Positions 49,023 to 56,519 of a DNA stretch of 64,000 bases are shown here, in pieces. Source of the DNA: Actinomadura sp. WMMA1423 (GTDB lineage: Bacteria > Actinomycetota > Actinomycetes > Streptosporangiales > Streptosporangiaceae). Location of the stretch: assembly GCF_006547145.1 (NCBI RefSeq), contig NZ_CP041244.1, positions 4,836,001 through 4,900,000 on the forward strand, in the 5' to 3' direction. The notes under the pieces are model-generated. The model did no database searches, had not been told where the DNA came from, and saw only the letters and a program-made list of their open reading frames with translations. A program made the position numbers and the translations under genes. Every line of letters begins with the position of its first letter. Within the stretch, counting starts at the first letter, position 1.

Positions 49023-49947
49023 CGCGGCGATGAAGCTGCCCCGGATCCCGGTCGGCGAGTGGTTCGACACCCTCGTGAACTGGTGCACCGACAACCTGGC
49101 GTGGCTGTTCGACGGGATCGGCTCGGCGATCGAGGCGTCGGTGGACGGGCTGACGAGCGTCCTGACCCTGCTGCCCCCGCTGGGGCTGACGCTGGTGCTG
49201 GCCCTGATCGCGCTCGTGGTGAGCGGCTGGAAGCTCGGCCTGTTCACGATCCTCGGGTTCGCGCTGGTCGACAGCATGGAGCTGTGGGAGCCCGCGATGG
49301 ACTCGCTGGCCCTGGTGCTCGTGTCGGCGCTGGTCTCGACGGTCGTGGCGATCCCCATCGGCATCGCGGCGGCCCGGGGCGACATGGTGAGCCGGATCGT
49401 CCGGCCGGTCCTCGACTTCATGCAGACGATGCCGGCGTTCGTGTACCTGATCCCGGCGATCTTCTTCTTCAGCATCGGCGCGGTGCCCGGCGTGGTGGCG
49501 ACCGTGATCTTCGCGATGCCCCCCGGCGTGCGGCTGACCGAGCTCGGCATCCGCGGCGTCGACCCGGAGATGGTCGAGGCGGGCGAGGCGTTCGGAACGC
49601 CCCCCGGCCGGATCCTGACCCGGATCCAGATCCCGCTCGCGATGCCGTCGATCATGGCCGGCGTCAACCAGCTGATCATGCTGTCGCTGTCCATGGTCGT
49701 CATCGCGGGCATGGTCGGGGCGGGCGGCCTCGGCGGCGAGGTGCTGGAGGGCATCAACCGGGTGGACGTCGCCAAGGGCTTCGAAGGCGGCGTCGCCGTC
49801 GTGGTCCTCGCCATCTACCTGGACCGCCTGACCGGGGCCCTCGGCGATGGCCCGGGCATGCTGCGCGCGCTGTTCCAGCGCCGCCGGGCCACCGACACCT
49901 TCCCCGTCGGCGTCGCGGCCGGTTCCGCCGCGGGCACGTCCAACTGA
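49015..49947 (+). CDS. proW: Glycine betaine/proline ABC transporter permease (ProW/OpuAB type)
   Basis: 310 residues with about six membrane helices: LGLTLVLALIALVVSGWKLG, LVLVSALVSTVVAIPIGIAA, FVYLIPAIFFFSIGAVPGVV and others. The coupling loop is EAGEAFGTPPGRILTRIQIP, and the family motif MQTMPAFVYLIP is present. It forms the membrane channel with ProV and ProX. Coupled to proV by overlap. Confidence 0.94.
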   Translation: MSDAAMKLPRIPVGEWFDTLVNWCTDNLAWLFDGIGSAIEASVDGLTSVLTLLPPLGLTLVLALIALVVSGWKLGLFTILGFALVDSMELWEPAMDSLALVLVSALVSTVVAIPIGIAAARGDMVSRIVRPVLDFMQTMPAFVYLIPAIFFFSIGAVPGVVATVIFAMPPGVRLTELGIRGVDPEMVEAGEAFGTPPGRILTRIQIPLAMPSIMAGVNQLIMLSLSMVVIAGMVGAGGLGGEVLEGINRVDVAKGFEGGVAVVVLAIYLDRLTGALGDGPGMLRALFQRRRATDTFPVGVAAGSAAGTSN

Positions 49948-49990
49948 TTTCCCTCTCCCCCCACATATCCCCCTGTAAGCGAACGAAAGG

Positions 49991-50884
49991 ATGGGCATGC
50001 GCCTCAAGTTCAAGGGCCTGACGGTCGCCGCGATGACGCTGACGCTCGGTTTGAGCGCCGCGGCGTGCGGTGATTCCGACTCCGGCGGGGGTGGGAACGA
50101 CAAGGAGATCACCATCGGCATGGTCTCCGGCTGGGCCGAGGGCGAGGCCGCCACCGCCCTGTGGAAGCGGCTCCTCACCGACAAGGGCTACAAGGTGGAC
50201 GTCAAGACCCTCGACACGGGCCCGCTCTACGCGGGCATGTCGAAGGGCGACGTCGACCTGTTCGTGGACTCCTGGCTCCCCGGCACGCACGAGGACTACT
50301 GGAAGCAGTACGGCGACAAGCTGGAGAAGGTCGGCGCCTGGTACGACGCGGCCCCGCTGACGATCGCGGTGCCGAACTACTCCCCGCTGAAGACGCTCGA
50401 CGACCTGAAAGGCAAGGGCGGCGCGTACGGCGGCAAGATCGTCGGCATCGAGAAGAGCTCCGGCCTGTACCGGGTGTCGCAGGAGAAGATGCTCCCCGCG
50501 TACGGCCTGAAGGACGAGTACAAGGTCACGACGTCGTCGACGGCGGCGATGCTGACCGAGCTCAAGAAGGCGATCGACGCCAAGAAGGACATCGTCGTCA
50601 CGCTGTGGCGCCCCCACTGGGCGTACACCAAGTACCCCATCCGCGACCTCCAGGACCCGAAGGGCGCGATGGGCAAGCCGGACGGCATCTACACGGTCGC
50701 CCGTGAGGACTTCGGCAAGGACCAGCCCGAGGTCACGGGCTGGCTGAAGAAGTTCAAGATGGACGACAAGCAGCTCGGCTCCCTTGAGGACCTGATGGAG
50801 AACAAGTACAAGGGCAAGCCGGACCAGGCGGTCGACGAGTGGCTGAAGTCGAACCAGAGCTACGCGACGTCGCTGACGGGCTGA
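49991..50884 (+). CDS. proX: Glycine betaine-binding lipoprotein (ProX/OpuAC type)
   Basis: 297 residues. The lipobox LSAAAC gives a lipid-anchored mature protein. The OpuAC fold shows ITIGMVSGWAEGEAATALWK, LFVDSWLPGTHEDYW and IVVTLWRPHWAYTKYPI; the Trp residues in these segments form the quaternary-amine box. Third gene of the operon, 43 nt after the permease, with a ribosome site before ATG. Confidence 0.95.
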   Translation: MGMRLKFKGLTVAAMTLTLGLSAAACGDSDSGGGGNDKEITIGMVSGWAEGEAATALWKRLLTDKGYKVDVKTLDTGPLYAGMSKGDVDLFVDSWLPGTHEDYWKQYGDKLEKVGAWYDAAPLTIAVPNYSPLKTLDDLKGKGGAYGGKIVGIEKSSGLYRVSQEKMLPAYGLKDEYKVTTSSTAAMLTELKKAIDAKKDIVVTLWRPHWAYTKYPIRDLQDPKGAMGKPDGIYTVAREDFGKDQPEVTGWLKKFKMDDKQLGSLEDLMENKYKGKPDQAVDEWLKSNQSYATSLTG

Positions 50885-50888
50885 GTCT

Positions 50889-50934
50889 GGGAACGTTCCC
50901 AAAGAGGGCCGTCCGGTCTCCGGGCGGCCCTCTT
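50889..50934. terminator. Bidirectional terminator between proX and the ZIP gene, plus a 12-bp palindrome
   Basis: AAGAGGGCCG (50902-50911) pairs with CGGCCCTCTT (50925-50934), with an inner CCGG pair. It serves the convergent proX and ZIP genes and overlaps the ZIP stop codon by one base. Just before it is GGGAACGTTCCC (50889-50900), a perfect palindrome. Confidence 0.75.
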
Positions 50935-51671
50935 CAGCTTGCGAGCCCGACGCTGAGCAGGACCGCGGCCAGCCCGAGCCCGGTGGCGGCCAGGGTCATG
51001 ACCCGCGGGTGGACGCTGTGCGCCTCCGGCAGGATCTCGGCGGCGGCCAGGTACAGCAGGACGCCGGCGAAGACGCCGAGGTAGGGGCCGAGGACGGCGT
51101 CCGGGACGGTCGCCGCCGTGCCGATGGCGGCGCCGGCGACCGGGGCGGCGGCGTCGGCGAGCAGCAGCAGGACGGCGGGGCGCCGGTCGCGGCGGTACAG
51201 CGAGGCGGCGGTGAAGGTGTTGAAGCCGTCGGCGAAGTCGTGGGTGACGACGGCGAGCGCCACGAAGACCCCGGTCTCGGTCCCGGACTGGAATCCGAAG
51301 CCGATGCTCAGGCCGTCCACCATGCTGTGCAGGACGAGCGCGAGCGCGGCGAGCAGTCCGCCGGAGCCCGAGCCGTGGACGTGCTCGTGCGGCGCGTACT
51401 CCTCCTCGTGGGCGCGGTGGATCGCCACCGCCTGCTCGACGACGTGCAGCAGCACGAACCCCGCCGCGAAGCCGATCATGGGGGCGGGGACGCCGAACGG
51501 GCGGTGCCGGGTCAGCTCCAGCGACTCGGGGATCAGGTCGAACGCGACGACCCCGAGCATCAGCCCGCCCGCCAGGCCGAGGACGAGGTGCCGGTGGTCG
51601 CGGACCCGCATCGCGGTGAGGCCGCCCGCGAGCGTCATCAGGAACGCGAGGACGGACACGAGCACGGCCAT
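50934..51671 (-). CDS. ZIP-family metal transporter
   Basis: 245 residues with about eight hydrophobic helices. Helices IV and V carry the metal-path His residues: LALVLHSMVDGLSIGFGF (HSxxDG) and VVTHDFADGFNTF (HDFxDG). A His-rich loop lies before helix IV (HRAHEEEYAPHEHVHG). It likely imports Zn2+ or a related divalent metal. It stands alone, convergent with proX. Confidence 0.9.
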   Translation of the reverse strand: MAVLVSVLAFLMTLAGGLTAMRVRDHRHLVLGLAGGLMLGVVAFDLIPESLELTRHRPFGVPAPMIGFAAGFVLLHVVEQAVAIHRAHEEEYAPHEHVHGSGSGGLLAALALVLHSMVDGLSIGFGFQSGTETGVFVALAVVTHDFADGFNTFTAASLYRRDRRPAVLLLLADAAAPVAGAAIGTAATVPDAVLGPYLGVFAGVLLYLAAAEILPEAHSVHPRVMTLAATGLGLAAVLLSVGLAS

Positions 51672-52050
51672 CCCTGGGTCCTACCAGCGCACCGGCCGCC
51701 CCAACCCCCGCCGACGGCGAGCGGGACGCCGCCGGCGGGGCCGCCGTCCGCTCGCCTGTCGCGCCGGCCCGCGCGACTCACCGAGCGGACGGTGCCTAGG
51801 GAGGCTGTCGCGAAGTGGCCTCGGCCACGCGCGCGAACGCGTGACCTGGCCGGTGCGGTGAAGCCGGAGGCGAGCCGCACCGGGCAGATCGCGAAGCGAT
51901 GCCGCGTTCGCCCAGGCACGGCCACGCAGCGAGCCGCCAGGCGAGCGAAGTGGACCGGGACTGTCGAAACACTGCCTAGAAGACTGCTGAAGATCTTGGG
52001 GTTTTGGTCCCGCCGCGGATGCGGCGGGGCCAGTGTGTTGTGGTGTGGTG
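51672..52050. other. Non-coding stretch with a MITE-like segment
   Basis: No gene is supported. The segment 51797-51979 begins CTAGGGAGGCTGTCG and ends GACTGTCGAAACACTGCCTAG; the ends are imperfect inverted repeats (about 12 of 20 positions) and both contain CTAG, suggesting a small non-autonomous element. The IS1182 copy is inserted directly at its right end. Confidence 0.3.
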
Positions 52051-53631
52051 ATGGGTGAGTGGGCCGGGGAGACGGTCGGTCCGGATGTGTGGGAGACGTG
52101 CCGGGAGCTGATCCCAGCGGGGAGCGTGTTCGCGTTCCTGGCCGAGCACCGTGGCGCGTTGTTCCCGGCGGTGATGTTCGCGGACATGTATCCGTCGGCG
52201 AACGGGCGGCCGTCGATGCCGCCGCAGATCCTGGCCGCGGCGATCACTTTGCAGGCCCTGCACGGGCTGTCGGATTCTGAGACGGTGCAGGAGTTGCGGT
52301 GTGACCTGCGCTGGAAGGCCGCGTGCGGGCTGGGCCTGCACGACACCGCGTTCGATGCGTCGCTGCTGGCCTACTTCCGCCGTCGGCTGGCACGCTCGGC
52401 CCGGCCCGACCGGATCTTCGAGGCCGTGCGGGAGGTGGTGCGGGCGACCGGGGTGCTCACCGGCAGGCATCGCCGTGCGCTGGACTCCACGGTGCTGGAC
52501 GATGCGGTCGCCACCCAGGACACCGTCACCCAGTTGATCGCCGCCGTCCGCTCAGTGATCCGCCATGTCCCCGGGGCGGCCGAGGTGGCCGCGGCGGCGT
52601 GCACCGCCCACGACTACACCGACCCGGGCAAACCGCGCATCGCCTGGAACGACGAGCAGGCCCGCGCCGAGCTGGTGGACGCCCTGGTCACCGACGCGCT
52701 CAGGTTGCTGGGGCACCTGCCCGAGCAGGAACTGGGCGAGCGGGCCGCGAACGCGGTGGGCCTGCTGGCCCTGGTCGCCGGGCAGGACGTCGAACCGGCC
52801 GAAGGGTCCGACGGCCGCGACGGGCGCTGGCGCATCACCGACGGCACCGCCCCGGACCGGGTGATCTCGACCGTCGACCCCCAAGCCCGGCACGTCCACA
52901 AGACCCGCAGCCACCGCCAGGACGGCTTCAAAGCCCACCTGGCCGTCGAGCCCGAAACCGGCCTGTTCACCGCGGTGGCCCTGCGGCCCGGCGCCGGGGC
53001 CGCCCACCACGAGGCCCTCGTCGGCCTGGACCTGCTCGCCGGCGAGGACACCCCGGTGCAGGTGTTCGGCGACACCGCCTACTCCACCGGCCAGGCCCGC
53101 CACGCCCTCACCGCCGCCGGGCACCGGCTGTTCATCAAGCCCGCCCCGCTGCGGCCCGCCGTCCCCGGCGGCTTCACCCTCGACGACTTCGCCATCGACA
53201 CCACCAACGGCACCGTGACCTGCCCCGCCGGGCACACCGCCCCCTTATCGGACCCCGGCGGACGCCACCACCAGCGCAAAGCCGTGTTCGGGAACCGGTG
53301 CACCGGATGCCCCCTGCGCGAGCGGTGCACCAACGCCAAGGCAGGCCGGATCCTGACCATCCGCCCCCACCACGACCTCCAAGCCGCCGCCCGCCGCCAA
53401 TCGGCCCACGACCCGGCCTGGCAAGCCGACTACCGCCGCTGGAGACCACCGGTCGAACGCGCCGTCGCCTGGCTCGTCCACCACGGCAACCGCCGCCTCC
53501 GCCACCGCGGCACCATCAAAGCCGACGCCTGGCTCCACACCCGAGCCGCCGTCCTCAACCTCCGCCGACTCATCAACCTCGGACTCACCCGAACCAACGG
53601 CACCTGGCACCTGTCCACGGCCGAAGCATGA
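52051..53631 (+). CDS. IS1182-family transposase
   Basis: 526 residues from the ATG at 52051; a GTG at 52033 is possible. The N-terminal DUF772-like domain (FPAVMFADMYPSANGRPSMP) is followed by DDE core segments LDSTVLDDAV, VFGDTAYSTGQARHAL and the C-terminal ERAVAWLVHHGNRRLRHRGT. It also has a cysteine-bearing region (CTGCPLRERCTNAKAG). Apparently functional. Confidence 0.93.
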   Translation: MGEWAGETVGPDVWETCRELIPAGSVFAFLAEHRGALFPAVMFADMYPSANGRPSMPPQILAAAITLQALHGLSDSETVQELRCDLRWKAACGLGLHDTAFDASLLAYFRRRLARSARPDRIFEAVREVVRATGVLTGRHRRALDSTVLDDAVATQDTVTQLIAAVRSVIRHVPGAAEVAAAACTAHDYTDPGKPRIAWNDEQARAELVDALVTDALRLLGHLPEQELGERAANAVGLLALVAGQDVEPAEGSDGRDGRWRITDGTAPDRVISTVDPQARHVHKTRSHRQDGFKAHLAVEPETGLFTAVALRPGAGAAHHEALVGLDLLAGEDTPVQVFGDTAYSTGQARHALTAAGHRLFIKPAPLRPAVPGGFTLDDFAIDTTNGTVTCPAGHTAPLSDPGGRHHQRKAVFGNRCTGCPLRERCTNAKAGRILTIRPHHDLQAAARRQSAHDPAWQADYRRWRPPVERAVAWLVHHGNRRLRHRGTIKADAWLHTRAAVLNLRRLINLGLTRTNGTWHLSTAEA

Positions 53632-53638
53632 CCACACA

Positions 53639-53669
53639 GGGGCTGTCCGGCCCACGGCCGGACAGCCCC
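53639..53669 (+). terminator. Terminator of the IS1182 transposase
   Basis: GGGGCTGTCCGG (53639-53650) pairs with CCGGACAGCCCC (53658-53669) over a 7-nt loop, 8 nt after the transposase stop. Confidence 0.7.
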
Positions 53670-53691
53670 TCACAAGATCTTCAGCAGTCTT

Positions 53692-54468
53692 CTAGTTCAG
53701 CGCGTCGGCGTCGACGATGGTCTTCGCCGGGGGGCGCGGGATGTCCACCGGCTCGTCGTAGTCGAGGTACTCGATCTTGTCCGCCGGGTCGCCGCCGTCG
53801 AGCAGCAGCACGTACGGCTCGCCCCGCGTGGCCACGTGGACCTTCTCCCCGGACGAGCCGACCAGGGTCACGGTGGGTACGCCGCCGACCGTCCCCGGGA
53901 CGCCCTTCTTCCAGCTCCCCACGGACTTCACGGCCTCGGCGAGCAGGGCCGAAGGGTCGGTGACAGGGTCGATGTCCTTGAAGTCCGGATTCTTGGTGGT
54001 CGTCTTGAGCTGCTTGCCCGAGAGCAGTTGCACCGCGGCCTTCCCGCCGATCGACTTCCAGAACGCGTCGTCGCCCTTGAGGTAGAGGTCCTTGCCGATC
54101 CGGGTGATCTGAACGCTCTGGGCTCCCATCTTGAACGTTCCGGTCGCCTTCGCCTTCCCCGCGAAGCGGAAGTCGAGCCGGTACTTCTCGCCGTCCTCCT
54201 GGATCCGCCCGCGCATCCGCAACGACTTCGCCGACGCCGTCGCCTTGCGCGCGCGGCGGAGGATCTCGGCGGCCTTCAGCTTCTCCACCCCGTTGGGGAT
54301 CGCTGAGGCGGGCGTGGGCGCGGCGGAGGGCGAGGCCGGCGCGGACGCCTTCGCCGGTGCCGCGCCCTTGTCCTCGGCCGGGCCGCAGCCCACGGCGAAC
54401 GCCACCGTGAGCAGGAGCGCGGCCGACAGTCCGGGCGCGCGGCCGGCCCGCAGTCGGTGATGAGGCAC
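53692..54468 (-). CDS. LppX/LprAFG-family lipoprotein
   Basis: 258 residues from a GTG at 54468 with AAAGGA upstream. The signal ends in a lipobox-like VAFAVGC. The mature part is a beta-rich LolA/LppX-like fold: RKATASAKSLRMRGRIQEDG, FKMGAQSVQITRIGKDLYLK, and GVPTVTLVGSSGEKVHVATR. Family members carry lipids or glycolipids across the envelope or bind unknown ligands. The stop codon is TAG inside the CTAG at the IS1182 edge, so insertion changed only what follows the stop. Confidence 0.85.
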   Translation of the reverse strand: MPHHRLRAGRAPGLSAALLLTVAFAVGCGPAEDKGAAPAKASAPASPSAAPTPASAIPNGVEKLKAAEILRRARKATASAKSLRMRGRIQEDGEKYRLDFRFAGKAKATGTFKMGAQSVQITRIGKDLYLKGDDAFWKSIGGKAAVQLLSGKQLKTTTKNPDFKDIDPVTDPSALLAEAVKSVGSWKKGVPGTVGGVPTVTLVGSSGEKVHVATRGEPYVLLLDGGDPADKIEYLDYDEPVDIPRPPAKTIVDADALN

Positions 54469-54620
54469 CCCGATGTCCTTTCTCTCATTCAGGAGGCGAT
54501 CGCCCCCGATGTCCAGAAAGAGAATGCTTGGTGCCATTGACGGACCTCTGTCGTTATGCTGCCGTTCACTGCGCCCGGACTGCGGAAAGACTGCCCAGGC
54601 GCCATTCATGAGGAGCGGGG

Positions 54621-56468
54621 GTGGTCAGGCTGCCTGGTGAAGGGTCCGTCCTGCGCTTCGAGATCCTCGGGCGGCCGGCAGCGTGGCGGGACGGCCGGGA
54701 GCTCGACCTGGGCCCGGGCAAGCAGCGCGCGGTGCTCGCCGTCCTGCTGCTCACACCGAACCGGGCGGTGTCCACGGCGTCGATCGTGGAGGCGGTGTGG
54801 GGTGACGGACCCCCCGACAACGGTGCGAACGTCGTCCAGAAGTACGTCGCGGGCCTGCGCCGCGTGCTGGAGCCCGAGCGGTCGCCGCGCGCCCCGGGGC
54901 GGTTACTGAGCCTGACCGGTGCCGGGTACGCGCTGAACGTCCCGCCGGAGGGGCTGGACGTCGAACTGTTCCAGGACCGGGTGAAGGAGGCCCAGGCCGC
55001 GCGGGCCGCGGGCGAGGCGGTGCGGGCCGAGGTCCTGCTGCGCGAGGCGCTGGCCATGTGGCGCGGTCCGGCACTGGCCGGGTTGAACGGCCCGTTCTTC
55101 GACGCGGCGCGGGACCGCCTGGAGGAGGAGCGGGCGGCCGCGCTGGAGGCGTGCGCCGAGGTCGGGCTGGACCTCGGGGAGCACGCGCGGCTGGTGCCCG
55201 AGCTGATCCGGCTGGTCGCCGAGTTCCCGCTCCGGGAGGGGCTGCGCTACCTGCTGATGCTCGCCCTCTACCGGTGCGGCAGGCAGGCGGAGGCCCTGGC
55301 CGCCTACCGGGACGCCCGCGCCTTCTTCGCCGAGGAGTTCGGCGTCGAGCCGGGCGAGCGCCTCCAGAGCCTGCACCTGGGCATCCTGCGGTCCGATCCG
55401 GCGCTGGCGGCGCCGCCCGCGCGCGAGTCGAACGGGACGGGGGAGGCCCCGCCCGAACCACCGGCCGACGATCTTCCCGTGCCCTCCTCCGCCGAGGACG
55501 CGGCACCGCCGGCCGTGCCCTCGTTCGCTCCGCCCGATCCGCTCGCCGCGCCGGCCCGGAACGAGGGGAGTGCCGCGGCTCCGCCCCCCGTCCTCCCGGC
55601 GGCCGTCCCCGTTCATCCACCCGCCCCTGCGTTCGGTGCTCCGGCCGTCGGATCCGCGCCGGCGTACGGTCCCTCCGGCGTCGGGCCCGCCCCGGCGTAC
55701 CACGGCCGTCCCATGCCCGCCCCGTGGGCGGCGCCTCGGGGGCAGCGGTTCTCACTGGCGCGGCGGATCATCCTGCCGACCGTCCCGGTGCTCAGCTTCG
55801 GCACCGCCACCTGGGCTCTGGTCGGGTACTACGCGGCACGGCGCAGGAGCCCCGTGCTCGGGCTGATGGCGTTCGCCTACCTGGTGATGACGATGATCTT
55901 CTTCATCGGTGCCGACATCACCGACCCCGAGCACCCCGCGTGGTGGTGGGACGTCCCGATGGGCCTGTCACTGCTCGGCTCGACGTTCGGCGGCACCCTC
56001 CATCTGGTGCTCCTGACGGCGGGGCCGGCGTCGTCCGGGCATCCCGGCGCCGCGCCGACCGCCGTCGACGTGCAGCTGATCGAGCGCAGGGTCCGCCGGG
56101 AGCAGGCCCGCTCGCTGGCGGCGCACCACCCGTCGATCGCCCGGACGCTCGGCGTCGGACGCCCCGACCTGCCCCGCGCGTTCGACGACGGGGGCCTGGT
56201 CGACGTGAACTCGGCGCCGGAGCATCTGCTGGCCGCGCTGCCCGGCCTCGATCCGTACCACGCGAAGCTGATCGTGCTGGCCCGGACGGCGCACGGCTCC
56301 CTCGGCTCCGTCGACGACCTCGCCACCCGGCACATCCTCCCGTACCAGGTCGTCTACGCCTTGCGGGACATGCTCGTCGCCCTCCCGCCGGCGACGGCGC
56401 CGGAAGCGGGCGCACCGGCCGGCGGCGCGGCGCCCCCTGGCTCGTCCCCCAGCACCTGGACCCGGTGA
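54621..56468 (+). CDS. SARP-type regulator fused to membrane segments and a helix-hairpin-helix domain
   Basis: 615 residues. The N-terminal OmpR-like winged HTH (RELDLGPGKQRAVLAVLLLT, AVSTASIVEAVWGD) and bacterial transcriptional activation domain (VELFQDRVKEAQAA to RLQSLHLGILR, about 110-260) are standard for SARP/AfsR proteins. Then comes a 110-residue Pro/Ala linker, two or three membrane helices (IILPTVPVLSFGTATWALVG, PVLGLMAFAYLVMTMIFFIG, LLGSTFGGTLHLVLLTA), and a C-terminal ComEA-like helix-hairpin-helix (LVDVNSAPEHLLAALPGLDP). A membrane-tethered SARP with a second DNA-binding-like motif is unusual. Targets unknown. Confidence 0.85.
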   Translation: MVRLPGEGSVLRFEILGRPAAWRDGRELDLGPGKQRAVLAVLLLTPNRAVSTASIVEAVWGDGPPDNGANVVQKYVAGLRRVLEPERSPRAPGRLLSLTGAGYALNVPPEGLDVELFQDRVKEAQAARAAGEAVRAEVLLREALAMWRGPALAGLNGPFFDAARDRLEEERAAALEACAEVGLDLGEHARLVPELIRLVAEFPLREGLRYLLMLALYRCGRQAEALAAYRDARAFFAEEFGVEPGERLQSLHLGILRSDPALAAPPARESNGTGEAPPEPPADDLPVPSSAEDAAPPAVPSFAPPDPLAAPARNEGSAAAPPPVLPAAVPVHPPAPAFGAPAVGSAPAYGPSGVGPAPAYHGRPMPAPWAAPRGQRFSLARRIILPTVPVLSFGTATWALVGYYAARRRSPVLGLMAFAYLVMTMIFFIGADITDPEHPAWWWDVPMGLSLLGSTFGGTLHLVLLTAGPASSGHPGAAPTAVDVQLIERRVRREQARSLAAHHPSIARTLGVGRPDLPRAFDDGGLVDVNSAPEHLLAALPGLDPYHAKLIVLARTAHGSLGSVDDLATRHILPYQVVYALRDMLVALPPATAPEAGAPAGGAAPPGSSPSTWTR

Positions 56469-56519
56469 CGCGAGGACCCCCGCCCCGTGAGGCCGGGGGT
56501 CCTGGCTCGGTCGCGCGCC

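Larger units (their letters stand above)
51976..53695 (+). mobile_element. IS1182-family insertion sequence
   Basis: Perfect 23-bp terminal inverted repeats lie at 51976-51998 and 53673-53695. Their outer four bases are CTAG at both ends, which may be the duplicated target. The single transposase gene is intact. The right end overlaps the stop codon of the lipoprotein gene at 53692. Near identity of the ends suggests recent activity. Confidence 0.88.
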
